Translations under genes and position numbers: made by a program
Notes under the pieces: model-generated
What the model was told of the DNA's origin: nothing
Seen by the model: the letters and a program-made list of their open reading frames with translations, nothing else
Databases searched by the model: none
NCBI GenBank assembly: GCA_021818945.1
Contig: JAKASV010000001.1
Location: forward strand, 1 to 64,000
Source: a bacterium
GTDB lineage: Bacteria; Babelota; Babeliae; Babelales; Vermiphilaceae
DNA: 64,000 nucleotides
Direction: 5' to 3'
Shown: positions 20,237-29,939 of the stretch, piece after piece
Layout: each line of letters begins with the position of its first letter
Position numbering within the stretch: position 1 is the first letter of the stretch

Positions 20237-23200
20237 TCAGTTATGATGCTTCTCTGAAAGATATATAGACATTACATTGCACCAGAACCAAGCAGCAATC
20301 AAGATAACGATACAAGCAGAGAAATTTGATAACATTGCCATTGGGTACATTCTGAACATCGCTTGTTGACCCAAATTAAGGATTAATGCAGTCCCTGTGA
20401 CCCAAGGAGTTGCTGCCGGTATATAGGCAAGCAAACTATAATAACTTATTATCAAAAATAAGCCCACAATAAATCCCGAAAAAACCCAATATTGTAATGT
20501 CAAGATTGGCTGAGTGCCCATGATAATAAATCCTAAGACAATCATAATAAGAATCTGAAAAGCATTCCCTTTTTTAGTTTTGTTAAACATGTTCAAACTA
20601 TGAATCATTAATAAAATAGTTATCGTATATATGATGAACGTAAAGAGAGCATCAAGAATCACTGCAACAGCGGGAATATGAGCACCAAAACTGGTTATGT
20701 CACCCCACAATGGTTCTAGTGCTGGTCCATATTTTTTCAAGATCGAGATCAAAGCGCCCCAACAAAGACCAATAGCGATGCCTAGCAAAGCTTTTCCAGT
20801 TCCATTGATGTTACCAACTGATCTTGTCAATGTAGTCAAAAATATGATGATGAAAGTATAAAGCGCTGCCATAAAAATCCAGCTAAGAGCCGTACTACCA
20901 AGAAGTCTAAATATCTGGTGTAGATAGGGTTCTTGCGCATTGAGAAGCATTGCCATCAGAGTAGGCCAGTTGTTTACAAATTTCAGTATCAAAAGCGTGA
21001 TTAGAGCTCCAAAGAGAGCTATTGCATATACTTGACTTGTATAAAGACGAAAACGCCTAAATAAGACAAGAAAAGCTATGAATGCAAGAGCAAAAAATAG
21101 ACTATAACAAACAAGATGGATAAGCCCAAAAATTGCGCGATCAGTATCTTGCGAGCGAACCCATTCCTCAGGGACGTGAACATAGCGACAATGATCTGTC
21201 AGTTCATCGCCAGCTATGGTTATGAGAATGCGTGCTTGGCCTTCATTGATAGGGAAATTTTTGTTGTCAGCGAATGTGAAGTTCCAATCAAGCCGTTCAG
21301 GTTGTTTTGATGATAGAGCTGAAATTTCTTTAAAAGTTTCTGGTTCACGTTGATAGATATCGCGCAATGCCTGTTGAGCTACCATGCGGGCTTCTGTTTC
21401 TGAAAGTTGCTTGCCATGGCGCTCTTCGGGTAATGTATGTTGAATTCGTAATATAGTTGAATCTGCAAGGGAAACAAAATATTCTTCAGCCCGATCTTTC
21501 ACTGACCCATCAAATCGCATGAATCGTATTGCCCAATGTGGCGGTTGAAGGTATGTCCCCAGGAGAGCATTGTACAATGCTTGACCCCCTTTTTGCCAAA
21601 TAAATCTGTGCTGATCAGTAGAACTTGCTCCTGGCAATTGATGAGTAAGAGTTGGTGAATTGAAAGAAAGCACATTGGAAAGAACTGTCCAGGTATTGCC
21701 GAGCTTAATAGAATGTTTTGCTAATTCTTGGCGGCTTTTCTGAATTGCATCTTGTCTGTTGATAGTGAGTGCTGGAACATCCGCTGAAAATCGTGTACAC
21801 AGCAACCAAACAGCAAAGCCTGCTATGCCGGCGCCAATAATTGAATACGTAAATAATGGAGAAAAAATACGGATTTGTGTGTATTGTTCCGATCTTTTAG
21901 GTTGGGGTTCACCGGTTGGTACTGCTTGCCAGGAACTATTATAATCAGAATATGGTAATTCATGCCAACAGCCATTTTGCATTCTGCGAACTATGATTAT
22001 TACGAGTGGTATCAGGCCTATGAGAATAATAAAAAGCTTATTGATCCATGCGTAAGGTGCATACGAAATAAAGATAGGCAGGGCGAACCAAACTAAGTCA
22101 TACACAGCATGAGAAATAATGCCAATCAACAAGCCAAACTTCAAATATACAATACCCATAAGAGTAGAAAAAATAACAAGCTCTACAAGCCGTGCATAAG
22201 CGGGTTCTGTGGCATAATTAGCGTGAGCAGCGCCAAAAATGAGAATTTGTATAATGAATGCTGCAGCTATCCACCAATTTTGTTTGCCGTAACGTCGGCC
22301 AAGAAGTATTGCTGCTGCCAATGGGAATGCTCGGAACAGACATTCTTCTAAAAAACCGGCTGATAATGAGGGAGCAACAGCATTTACCCATGGAAAATAA
22401 CAGGCAAGAATATTAGGATCAGTAAGTTGGCAAGCAGGCGTCCACCAGCCAAAGTAACGCATAGTGATACGATAAAAAATGATGACATCAGCAAAACAAA
22501 GAGGAACTAGCAGATAAGCAGCTAGAGTTCGTCCTAATACCTGCCATGAAGATCCAGAGTGCAGCGTCCAGGTTTTCCACAATTGTCCCTGATGGCCCAA
22601 TGCAAGACGTGTCAGGCTTTCGGCAATCATAAAAATAGTTGTGTTAAAAGTCAAAGTGAAGACAAAGCCCAATACAATTAGAAAGAGACATTGAATGATG
22701 AAAGTATGTACGGGCATGGTTGTTATATAATTAAACCACAAAAGAGGAAAATTACTTAATGATGCGCATGCTGTTAATATTGCAGTAATGAAACCCCAAA
22801 TTAAAGGGGTCTTCCAGATGATATATTTTTTGCGTGATAAAAAATAGAGTCCCACAAGCCCTATACCTAAGATGTACAAAAGCATCATGGCGAGCTGAGC
22901 AGCATGAGCAACGGTATTATTGGCAGATCGCATTTCTTGATAATGATGAATGAATTCTTCTGGAACTTTTACAAAATGAGTAAGTTCAGTGAGTTTTTCA
23001 CCACTGACGACAAGGCGAAGTCTATAGAAAGCCTTGCCTATTTTAATATTAGGTCTTTCATATACAAATGTATGGTCTATGCGGCCATTTGGGCGTGTTT
23101 CTTTTGAAGTTTCTACTTGGGCATATTCATCAAAATTAATATTCAAAAAACTGTTGGCTTGTTGTCGAGCAATAACTTCTGCCTGCGCAGGGGTGAGTGA

Positions 23201-23626
23201 TGCCCCGGGTATTTCTTCTGCTATAGTCTCAACAAATCCATAGGGAGTACCATCTGGTTTGAATTTTACAATAAGCTCATGAGTTTCAAAAGGCTTTACG
23301 TGGCGGACCTGCCATGTATAAGGTGAATATAAGGAGCCGGTAACCATCATGTTATAAGCATCAGCTCCTCCAGCTTCAAGCTCTACGTAGGTTTGTACAG
23401 TACTATCAGTATCAAACATAGCTGCTTGTCTATATTCTGAAGGTCCTAAATTAAATTGTTGAGCGAGGATGGCTGCTTGTTGCAAAGCGCTTGATCGTGA
23501 CATGCGGATATCGAGGTTAACTATAGGAAACGCCCGAGAAAAATAGCGAAATGAAAATAATGCCGCTGCGATACTTGATAAAAAAAAGAGACTCCAGAAA
23601 ACTGTTTTGCAAGAGATTGTCTTCAT
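20237..23626 (-). CDS. Giant CPBP-family membrane protease with full-length internal duplication
   Basis: I use the ATG at 23626, which has AGGAG 5 nt upstream, giving 1129 residues. An N-terminal anchor (about 5-25) is followed by a soluble domain (about 45-240), a multi-helix membrane region (about 245-550), a second soluble domain (about 615-830) and a second membrane region to the end. The first membrane region has the CPBP/CAAX-protease motifs E-E-x-x-x-R (427-432), F-G-A-A-H (His468) and H-x-x-x-D (506-510). The second half is similar to the first: both soluble domains end G-[ED]-[KE]-L-T-[ED] then VPEE (221-224 and 818-821), and the helices that follow align. It lacks the catalytic motifs. 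Substrate unknown. Confidence 0.85.
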   Translation of the reverse strand: MKTISCKTVFWSLFFLSSIAAALFSFRYFSRAFPIVNLDIRMSRSSALQQAAILAQQFNLGPSEYRQAAMFDTDSTVQTYVELEAGGADAYNMMVTGSLYSPYTWQVRHVKPFETHELIVKFKPDGTPYGFVETIAEEIPGASLTPAQAEVIARQQANSFLNINFDEYAQVETSKETRPNGRIDHTFVYERPNIKIGKAFYRLRLVVSGEKLTELTHFVKVPEEFIHHYQEMRSANNTVAHAAQLAMMLLYILGIGLVGLYFLSRKKYIIWKTPLIWGFITAILTACASLSNFPLLWFNYITTMPVHTFIIQCLFLIVLGFVFTLTFNTTIFMIAESLTRLALGHQGQLWKTWTLHSGSSWQVLGRTLAAYLLVPLCFADVIIFYRITMRYFGWWTPACQLTDPNILACYFPWVNAVAPSLSAGFLEECLFRAFPLAAAILLGRRYGKQNWWIAAAFIIQILIFGAAHANYATEPAYARLVELVIFSTLMGIVYLKFGLLIGIISHAVYDLVWFALPIFISYAPYAWINKLFIILIGLIPLVIIIVRRMQNGCWHELPYSDYNSSWQAVPTGEPQPKRSEQYTQIRIFSPLFTYSIIGAGIAGFAVWLLCTRFSADVPALTINRQDAIQKSRQELAKHSIKLGNTWTVLSNVLSFNSPTLTHQLPGASSTDQHRFIWQKGGQALYNALLGTYLQPPHWAIRFMRFDGSVKDRAEEYFVSLADSTILRIQHTLPEERHGKQLSETEARMVAQQALRDIYQREPETFKEISALSSKQPERLDWNFTFADNKNFPINEGQARILITIAGDELTDHCRYVHVPEEWVRSQDTDRAIFGLIHLVCYSLFFALAFIAFLVLFRRFRLYTSQVYAIALFGALITLLILKFVNNWPTLMAMLLNAQEPYLHQIFRLLGSTALSWIFMAALYTFIIIFLTTLTRSVGNINGTGKALLGIAIGLCWGALISILKKYGPALEPLWGDITSFGAHIPAVAVILDALFTFIIYTITILLMIHSLNMFNKTKKGNAFQILIMIVLGFIIMGTQPILTLQYWVFSGFIVGLFLIISYYSLLAYIPAATPWVTGTALILNLGQQAMFRMYPMAMLSNFSACIVILIAAWFWCNVMSIYLSEKHHN

Positions 23627-23842
23627 TACGACTCCTATGCGTTCTATGATTATCAATAATAACAATATATCTAGTTTGCCCAGGCGTTCTATCGGTTGTC
23701 AACGTTTCGTTGTGGCAACGTTATTAGTTCCCTCTATACAAGCTGTCATTGAGCTTGAGCTGACCAGAATCGTGTTATCGATTGCAGCTATTGTTTTTGA
23801 CAAATAATAATTTTGTTAAATTATTTCAAAAATTGTTTCCAA

Positions 23843-25189
23843 TTATTCTTGAAATAGCCCTAAAAGTTCATAAACATTGTTAAAGTGTCTAACGCTGCAT
23901 GAGGTTTTTTCGGTTTTTTGATTTTTGGCAACCAGAAGTTGTCCTATGCCGAACTTTTCTGCTTCACGTACGAGTATATTAATCTGATTGATTGGCTGAA
24001 TCTGACCGGTAAGGTTGATTTCACCCAATGCGATAGATTTTTGTGGTAACGGCTGTTGAAAATAGCTAGAAAGCAGTGCCAATGCAATGCCAAGGTCTGT
24101 TGAACTATCTTTGATTTTAAACCCCCCGCTTACTTTAAAAAATATATCTTGGTTTGAAAGTCTTATATGGAGATATTTTTCCAATATGGCGGCAATAAGG
24201 ACAACCTGTTTTTGGTCAACACCAGAAACTACTCGTTGAGGAATTCCAAACTTTGAATCAATAGTGAGGGCCTGCAGTTCAAGAAGTAAAGGTCGAGAAC
24301 CCTCGATGAAACTGATAAGCACCGATCCTGGTGCGTGATTGATTTCTGCTATCAGGTGTTCGTTAATGTTTCTGACTTCTTCAAGTCCTGAAGAACGCAT
24401 TTCAAAAAAACCGATCTCATTGATCGTGCCGAACCGGTTTTTAACTGATCTCAAAATTCGCGTTTGCCAACGATCTTCGCCTTGCAAATAAAAGACTCCA
24501 TCGACCATATGTTCTAATGTTTTAGGGCCTGCAATCATGCCATCTTTGGTTATGTGGCCGCTCATGAGGACAGCGACCTCATATTCTTTTGCCAAGCGCA
24601 TGAGCTGAAACGTTGCGTCGCGTAACTGATTAATACTTCCTTGTACATATTTTGATTCTTGACTAAAGCAATTTTGAATCGAATCGATAATAAGTATGTC
24701 AGGTTTGTTAGTGCGTCCGTGCTCAAGGATAGTTTCAAGATCAGCATTGTCGGAAAATAAAAGCTTGGATTTCATTCCTGTCGTACGCTTGGCACGTAAA
24801 GTGACCTGCTGTAGCGATTCTTCGGTAGAAAAATAATGAACTATATGATGTTCAGCTAGTTTATCGCAAATCTGTAACAGCAATGTTGATTTACCTATTC
24901 CTGGGTCACCGGTTAAGATAAGCAAAGATCCCGGCATAATCCCCCCACCAAGAACACGATCCCATTCATCAATTCCAGAGCACATTCGTTCGCGAGGTTC
25001 GCTGTTGACCGTCGCCAGATGTACAAGATGTACTGATTTATTGCCGGAGTGACTTGTTTTTTTACCTTTAGGTAAGGGTGATTCTTCTTGAAAACTATCC
25101 CAGGCATGACAACCAGGGCAGCATCCAATCCATTTGATTGACTTGTAATTGCATTCGCAGCAAATAAACGTGCCGTTGCGCGTACTCAT
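23843..25189 (-). CDS. radA: DNA repair protein RadA/Sms
   Basis: A 448-residue protein: an N-terminal zinc finger (C10-x-x-C13 and C24-x-x-C27), a RecA-like ATPase with Walker A GDPGIGKST, the RadA-specific KNRFG motif, and a C-terminal Lon-protease-like domain without protease activity in the family. It promotes branch migration during homologous recombination. The ATG at 25189 overlaps the tdk stop by one base (TAATG), which implies translational coupling; the TTG four codons upstream is less likely. Confidence 0.95.
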   Translation of the reverse strand: MSTRNGTFICCECNYKSIKWIGCCPGCHAWDSFQEESPLPKGKKTSHSGNKSVHLVHLATVNSEPRERMCSGIDEWDRVLGGGIMPGSLLILTGDPGIGKSTLLLQICDKLAEHHIVHYFSTEESLQQVTLRAKRTTGMKSKLLFSDNADLETILEHGRTNKPDILIIDSIQNCFSQESKYVQGSINQLRDATFQLMRLAKEYEVAVLMSGHITKDGMIAGPKTLEHMVDGVFYLQGEDRWQTRILRSVKNRFGTINEIGFFEMRSSGLEEVRNINEHLIAEINHAPGSVLISFIEGSRPLLLELQALTIDSKFGIPQRVVSGVDQKQVVLIAAILEKYLHIRLSNQDIFFKVSGGFKIKDSSTDLGIALALLSSYFQQPLPQKSIALGEINLTGQIQPINQINILVREAEKFGIGQLLVAKNQKTEKTSCSVRHFNNVYELLGLFQE

Positions 25190-25833
25190 TATTGAAGCCA
25201 ACTAAATTTTTGTATTGCAGGGGGGACCTGTTCGATGGTGTAGCATGTGCGGCAGCGTGCTTGGTAGCTTTCTTGGGCTCCTATAAGGATAATAGGATCA
25301 GTATATTTAGCGGGCTTGCCATCGATCAATCGTTGGCTGAATGGGGCGTCTTTGCCACAGATGGCGCAAATTGCTTTGAGCTTCATTACCTCATCAGCTA
25401 GGGTCAGTAAAGTTGGCATGGGTCCAAAAGGAATACCCTTGAAATCAAGGTCCAACCCAGCTGCTATTACACGTTTTCCAGAATGTACAAGTTCGTCAAT
25501 AACATAGACAACACTATTTGCGAAAAACTGTACTTCGTCAATTCCTATAACGTCGACGCCACCTTTTTTGACAAATTCAAGGATACGTTCAGGAGTGTCA
25601 ATTGCCTGCGCATCAATTTTGTCGCCAGTATGAGATGCGACACAATCGAATGAAAAGCGATTGTCTAGAGCATGTTTAAAGGTCATAACCCGTTGTTTGG
25701 CAATAATTGCGCGGCGTAGACGCCTGATCAGCTCTTCACTTTTACCAGAAAACATAGGGCCACAAATAATTTCTAGTTTACCTGTGGTAAGAACTTCTTG
25801 TACAGCGCCCGGGAATTCTTTTGAGGCGGTCAC
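25189..25833 (-). CDS. tdk: Thymidine kinase
   Basis: A 214-residue type II thymidine kinase: P-loop GPMFSGKS (25-32), the catalytic Asp-Glu in G-I-D-E-V-Q-F-F, the lasso segment G-L-D-L-D-F-K-G-I-P-F-G-P and two zinc-binding cysteine pairs (CAIC, CRTC). It phosphorylates salvaged thymidine to dTMP, useful to an organism that scavenges nucleosides. The GTG start at 25833 is supported by AAAGGAG about 9 nt upstream. It forms an overlapping operon with radA. Confidence 0.96.
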   Translation of the reverse strand: MTASKEFPGAVQEVLTTGKLEIICGPMFSGKSEELIRRLRRAIIAKQRVMTFKHALDNRFSFDCVASHTGDKIDAQAIDTPERILEFVKKGGVDVIGIDEVQFFANSVVYVIDELVHSGKRVIAAGLDLDFKGIPFGPMPTLLTLADEVMKLKAICAICGKDAPFSQRLIDGKPAKYTDPIILIGAQESYQARCRTCYTIEQVPPAIQKFSWLQ

Positions 25834-25922
25834 GGTTATGCTCCTTTATAAAAGGTTCGTTATCTGTCATAATATGTTTAGCATAAAGCCTTACATAAAT
25901 TTTTTCAAAAAAGTATGAAATT

Positions 25923-26663
25923 ATGAAATTAAATGCCTATGTTGCCCATGCCGGTATCTGTTCTCGGCGGAAGGCAGCTGACTTGATTAAGAGTGGATCG
26001 GTTGCCGTCAACAGGAAAGTTCTAGTTGACCCTTCCTATGATGTGAGTCATGAAGACAATGTTACTGTTTTTGGTCGGTCTATAAAAGTCGAGCAAAAAA
26101 TCTATATTATGCTCAATAAGCCTAAAGGTTATGTAACAACCGCTTCCGATGAACTTGGCAGAAATACTGTTTTAGACCTACTTGGCGAATCGGTTAAAGA
26201 ACGCTTATATCCGGTAGGGCGCCTTGATCGGGATACTACAGGATTGTTGTTGTTAACAAATGACGGTGATCTTGCATTTAAACTGGCCCACCCCAGATAT
26301 CAAGTATCAAAGTCTTATCAAATAACTCTCGAAAAAGATTTAACCGATGAATCTATAGCTAGGATAAAACGAGGTGTTTATCTGGAGGATGGTAAAGTTC
26401 AGATTGATGAATTGAGTTTTTGTTCCCCCAGAAGCAGACTTGCTTTTCGCGTTGTGCTTCATAGTGGCAAAAAAAGAATTATCCGGAGATTGTTTGAAGC
26501 ATTAGGCTATACGGTCAAAGTTCTCGACAGAGTTACGTATGCAGGGTTGCCTTTAAAAGGTCTGGCACGTGGTCAATGGCGCTATTTATCTAAAACCGAG
26601 GTTCAACAACTAGAAAAAATTGTCTCAAAGTCTTACTTGATCAACGACAAAATAAAGCGTTAG
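25923..26663 (+). CDS. rRNA pseudouridine synthase, RsuA/RluB family
   Basis: A 246-residue protein with an N-terminal S4 RNA-binding domain (about 1-55) and a pseudouridine synthase domain with the catalytic Asp102 in G-R-L-D-R-D-T-T-G. The N-K-P-K-G-Y-V-T-T segment and the C-terminal K-K-R-I-I-R-R-L-F match RluB-type 23S enzymes better than RluE, but RsuA (16S) cannot be excluded. The start codon lies in a repeated ATGAAATT; the second copy is used. It is divergent from tdk. Confidence 0.92.
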   Translation: MKLNAYVAHAGICSRRKAADLIKSGSVAVNRKVLVDPSYDVSHEDNVTVFGRSIKVEQKIYIMLNKPKGYVTTASDELGRNTVLDLLGESVKERLYPVGRLDRDTTGLLLLTNDGDLAFKLAHPRYQVSKSYQITLEKDLTDESIARIKRGVYLEDGKVQIDELSFCSPRSRLAFRVVLHSGKKRIIRRLFEALGYTVKVLDRVTYAGLPLKGLARGQWRYLSKTEVQQLEKIVSKSYLINDKIKR

Positions 26664-26762
26664 AAGAATTGATTGTCGCGCGTCCTCTCTATAATCAGAT
26701 TTTTTTCTTTACATTCACCAATCTGTATTATACGATAGCACTGTCATGAAATAACTTTTTAT

Positions 26763-26838
26763 GCGGGAATAGCTCAATTGGTAGAGCATCGCCTTCCCAA
26801 GGCGAGGGTCGCGGGTTCAAGTCCCGTTTCCCGCTCCA
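26763..26838 (+). tRNA. tRNA-Gly(CCC)
   Basis: GCGGGAA (26763-26769) pairs with TTCCCGC (26828-26834), followed by T and an encoded CCA. The anticodon loop TTCCCAA gives CCC. A possible promoter (TTTACA at 26708, TACGAT at 26731, 17-nt spacer) lies upstream. Confidence 0.96.
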
Positions 26839-26988
26839 TTCTTTTTTTACCTAAATTTTAATAAAGTCTTTAAAATAAACTGTTTTTGTTCTTGTCTAAA
26901 AGCAAAAACTTGTGATACTCTATACATGTTTTTCAAATGGAGGTCATTAGGTTGCATGTAAAAATTATCAAAATTCTAGGAAAAACCG

Positions 26989-28305
26989 ATGGCCGAAGAT
27001 CATATAATCATCGAGCAGTCACGCGCATTACATGGTACTGTTGAACTTGCGGGTGCAAAAAATGCCGTACTTGTTATTATGGCATCACTTATTTTAACTG
27101 ATGGTAAATCTGTCTTGACCAACGTGCCAGCAAATGATGATGTATGGCAAATGATTAAGTTGTTACGAGACTTAGGTGCAGTTATAACATTTGATCCTGA
27201 AAATCATCGGTTAGAGGTTGATACGCGCCTTATTACTAAATTCAGTGTGCGTGCAGAAGTAATGAAAAAAATGCGGGCGTCAGTTCTAGTTATGGGCCCA
27301 TTGCTTGCACGTTTTGGTAGATCTGACATAGCATTACCTGGCGGGTGTGTTATCGGGTCGCGTCCTATCGATTATCACATTAATGGGTTTAAGCGTATGG
27401 GTGTTGAGATTGATATTGATGGTGAATATTTGACTGCCCATGCCACTGAACTTAAAGCGAATAAAATTGTGTTGGAATATCCAAGTGTTGGTGCGACTGA
27501 AAACTTGATGATGGCAGCAGCATTGACAAGAGGGACTACCAGAATTGTTAATGCTGCACTTGAGCCTGAAGTTATTGATCTTATGAATATTCTTAAAAAG
27601 ATGGGTGCTCATATTGTCATCGAAGCACCAGCGACAGTGGTTATTGAGGGTGTCGAACTCTTGCGCCCAGTCGAACACGCAGTTATTTTTGATCGACTTG
27701 AAGCTGGATCTTTTCTTCTTGCCGCTGCAATGACCGGTGGATCAATTGAGGTACCTCAAGCACCGGCTTTTGCCATGGATATGTTCCTACTAAAACTTGA
27801 AGAAATGGGACATCAAGTTACTGTTGGAATAGACGGGATAGGTGTCTCGTTGCGTGCAACAAGATCGCCAAAAGCTGTATCATTTAAAACTGCTCCCTAT
27901 CCAGGGTTTCCAACTGATCTACAGGCTCCTATGCTCGCGGCACAGTGTGTAGCTTCGGGTACCAGTACAATTTACGAAACGGTCTATGAGAATCGTCTTT
28001 TGCATGTTATGGAACTGCAAAAAATGGGTGCTCAGATCAAAATTGAACATAACAAAGCAACGATTATGGGTGTCGATAAGTTATATGGCGCCTCTGTCAT
28101 TGCGACTGACATTCGAGCTTCATGTGCCCTCGTGCTGGCAGGTCTTGTTGCAAATGGTATTACCCGTATGTCGGGTATTAACCATCTTGCTCGGGGATAT
28201 GAAGCAATGCCTCAAAAATTACAAAAATTGGGTGCCAATATCTGGTATGAAACGCAACTTCCCCAAGACATCAAACTACGCATGCCGATAAGTCAACTTG
28301 CATAA
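26989..28305 (+). CDS. murA: UDP-N-acetylglucosamine 1-carboxyvinyltransferase
   Basis: A 438-residue EPSP-synthase-fold enzyme catalysing the first committed step of peptidoglycan synthesis (PEP transfer to UDP-GlcNAc). The active-site Lys24-Asn25 lie in A-G-A-K-N-A-V and the catalytic Cys120 in L-P-G-G-C-V-I-G-S-R-P-I-D, so it should be fosfomycin-sensitive by family knowledge. Its presence says the organism makes at least the precursor of peptidoglycan. AAAAACCG before the ATG is a poor ribosome-binding site. It is monocistronic. Confidence 0.97.
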   Translation: MAEDHIIIEQSRALHGTVELAGAKNAVLVIMASLILTDGKSVLTNVPANDDVWQMIKLLRDLGAVITFDPENHRLEVDTRLITKFSVRAEVMKKMRASVLVMGPLLARFGRSDIALPGGCVIGSRPIDYHINGFKRMGVEIDIDGEYLTAHATELKANKIVLEYPSVGATENLMMAAALTRGTTRIVNAALEPEVIDLMNILKKMGAHIVIEAPATVVIEGVELLRPVEHAVIFDRLEAGSFLLAAAMTGGSIEVPQAPAFAMDMFLLKLEEMGHQVTVGIDGIGVSLRATRSPKAVSFKTAPYPGFPTDLQAPMLAAQCVASGTSTIYETVYENRLLHVMELQKMGAQIKIEHNKATIMGVDKLYGASVIATDIRASCALVLAGLVANGITRMSGINHLARGYEAMPQKLQKLGANIWYETQLPQDIKLRMPISQLA

Positions 28306-28333
28306 AAACGTTGTTCTTGATGACGTTGATCTA

Positions 28334-29197
28334 TCAACCATTTGCCATGCCGCTGACAAGCTCGTTGATCTCTTTTGTGATCTTAGCTTGACGCAATTTG
28401 TTGTATTGGATTTTTGATAGTTCGAGTAATCCTTCCGCATTACGCGTTGAATTATCCATTGACAGAAAACGAGCTGCTTGTTCTGCTAGTAGAGATTGAA
28501 AAAGAATTTCATGCAGCTTTGCTTCAAGATAAAGATAGGCTAAATCATTTATAATTGATTGGGGTGTTTGTTCCCAGACATAATCATCGAACAATGGTTC
28601 CTCTTTTGGTTCCTGACTGGAAGTTTCTTGTGTGCCGAGAGGGAGCAATTGACTAATGACTGGTCTTTGTGCAAAAAAGGTTTTGAGCACATTGCTTATG
28701 ACCGTAACACGAGAGTATGCGGTGCCATGTTTGCATAAAATCTCCGAGGTTCGTGCAACTATGCCCTTAATGCTTGTTGTGGTAAAAGTATTGGTCGAGT
28801 CAAGGAGAGTTCCATATTTTTTTTCTTTGATAAAGTCACATGTCCTCTTGCCAATCGCAATTATATGAGGATTGGCTCCCGGTTGCATATATCCTTCAAA
28901 AAGTTTAAAAAGATTCGAATTAAAGCTTCCGCAAAGTCCTTTTTGCGAACCGACAAGTATAATTAACTCAGGTGATTGTGGCGAGATGTGTCTTGCAAGT
29001 GGATCGAAACTTTCCGGTATTTGAGTGCGGATGTGTTGGTAAAGTTCTTCGACCTGTTTGTTATACTCTTTAACGAGGACTTCTTTATGCTTAAGTCTAG
29101 AATGTCCAGACATAGCAATCAGACGCATCGCATTAGTAATTTTACGAATAGTTTCAATAGTTTTAATGCGTCGGCGCATCTGAATTAATTGAGACAT
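28334..29197 (-). CDS. atpG: ATP synthase F1 gamma subunit, solitary gene
   Basis: A 287-residue gamma subunit with the conserved N-terminal R-R-x-x-x-x-x-x-T-I-R-K-I-T-N-A-M-x-L-I-A helix and the C-terminal A-A-R-x-x-x-M-D-x-[SA]-T-R-N-A helix of the rotor shaft. The ATG at 29197 has AAAGGTG upstream; the longer frame needs a TTG. No other atp genes are adjacent: murA lies on one side and the NYN gene on the other, both on the plus strand. In most bacteria atpG lies between atpA and atpD, so the operon is broken up here. Confidence 0.95.
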   Translation of the reverse strand: MSQLIQMRRRIKTIETIRKITNAMRLIAMSGHSRLKHKEVLVKEYNKQVEELYQHIRTQIPESFDPLARHISPQSPELIILVGSQKGLCGSFNSNLFKLFEGYMQPGANPHIIAIGKRTCDFIKEKKYGTLLDSTNTFTTTSIKGIVARTSEILCKHGTAYSRVTVISNVLKTFFAQRPVISQLLPLGTQETSSQEPKEEPLFDDYVWEQTPQSIINDLAYLYLEAKLHEILFQSLLAEQAARFLSMDNSTRNAEGLLELSKIQYNKLRQAKITKEINELVSGMANG

Positions 29198-29360
29198 GGA
29201 AACACCTTTATTCTTGAGCAAGAAAAATCCTTACTACTTTTAATATTACAGATCTTTTGTCTATTTTCAATGGCATTAAAGGTGAATTTCTTTTAATTAT
29301 CCACTATTTTACATTAAACTGTGTCTTGTACATATATATAAGGAAGGTATAGGGATTGGG

Positions 29361-29939
29361 ATGGTCATAATTATTGATGGATATAATCTATTGAAGCAGC
29401 TAGATCCAGGTGCCTATATCGAAGATAGGGCCAAAGATCATCTTGCTAGATCTCTTGGAGCCTATATTAAACGGCGAGGACATACTATATTACTTATTTT
29501 TGATGGAGGAATCTATCCTTGGCCTATACAGGAATCTAAGGCAGGTATCATGATATTATATGCAGGCCACAAAAGAACGGCAGATGATTATATAAAACTC
29601 TATATTGCCGAGCATCAGAAAGATGATCTCTTATTAGTCTCTTCAGATCGGGAGCTATGTCTTTGGGCGTCCAAATATGACTGTGCCTCCATGAATTCTT
29701 TGCCTTTTTATTCTATTATTAAGGATACTCTTGAACATAAGGATAAGCCTTCAAGAAAGTTGGAGACTGTTGTAAAAACGACGACAACCGAAGATCCCTT
29801 TTTAGATGCCCTCATGGAGGATGCCAAGACTGATATATATATAAAAGAAGATGACTGGCTAGAGTTAACTTCAAAAATTAAGCATAACCGTGAATCGAAA
29901 ATTGACCGGTTGCTTCGTAAAAAGATTGAAAAATTATGA
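29361..29939 (+). CDS. NYN-domain (YacP-like) putative ribonuclease
   Basis: A 192-residue protein with the PIN-like NYN fold: an acidic first strand I-I-I-D-G-Y-N-L-L, then L-I-F-D-G-G, the T-A-D-D-Y-I motif and L-V-S-S-D-R-E-L. The aspartates fit a metal-dependent RNA cleavage site, as in YacP/Rae1 relatives that act on ribosome-associated mRNA. Which RNA is cut is unknown. The C-terminal 60 residues are charged and may bind RNA. Its stop overlaps the tsaE start (ATGA), so the two are coupled. Confidence 0.82.
   Translation: MVIIIDGYNLLKQLDPGAYIEDRAKDHLARSLGAYIKRRGHTILLIFDGGIYPWPIQESKAGIMILYAGHKRTADDYIKLYIAEHQKDDLLLVSSDRELCLWASKYDCASMNSLPFYSIIKDTLEHKDKPSRKLETVVKTTTTEDPFLDALMEDAKTDIYIKEDDWLELTSKIKHNRESKIDRLLRKKIEKL

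Noticed and set aside
23700..23725. Hairpin CGTTG-tgg-CAACG upstream of the protease gene
   Set aside because: A five-pair stem between two minus-strand genes is too short to interpret.
23607..23807. Plus-strand frame of 66 codons between radA and the protease gene
   Set aside because: No ribosome-binding site, no domain, and it overlaps the protease start.
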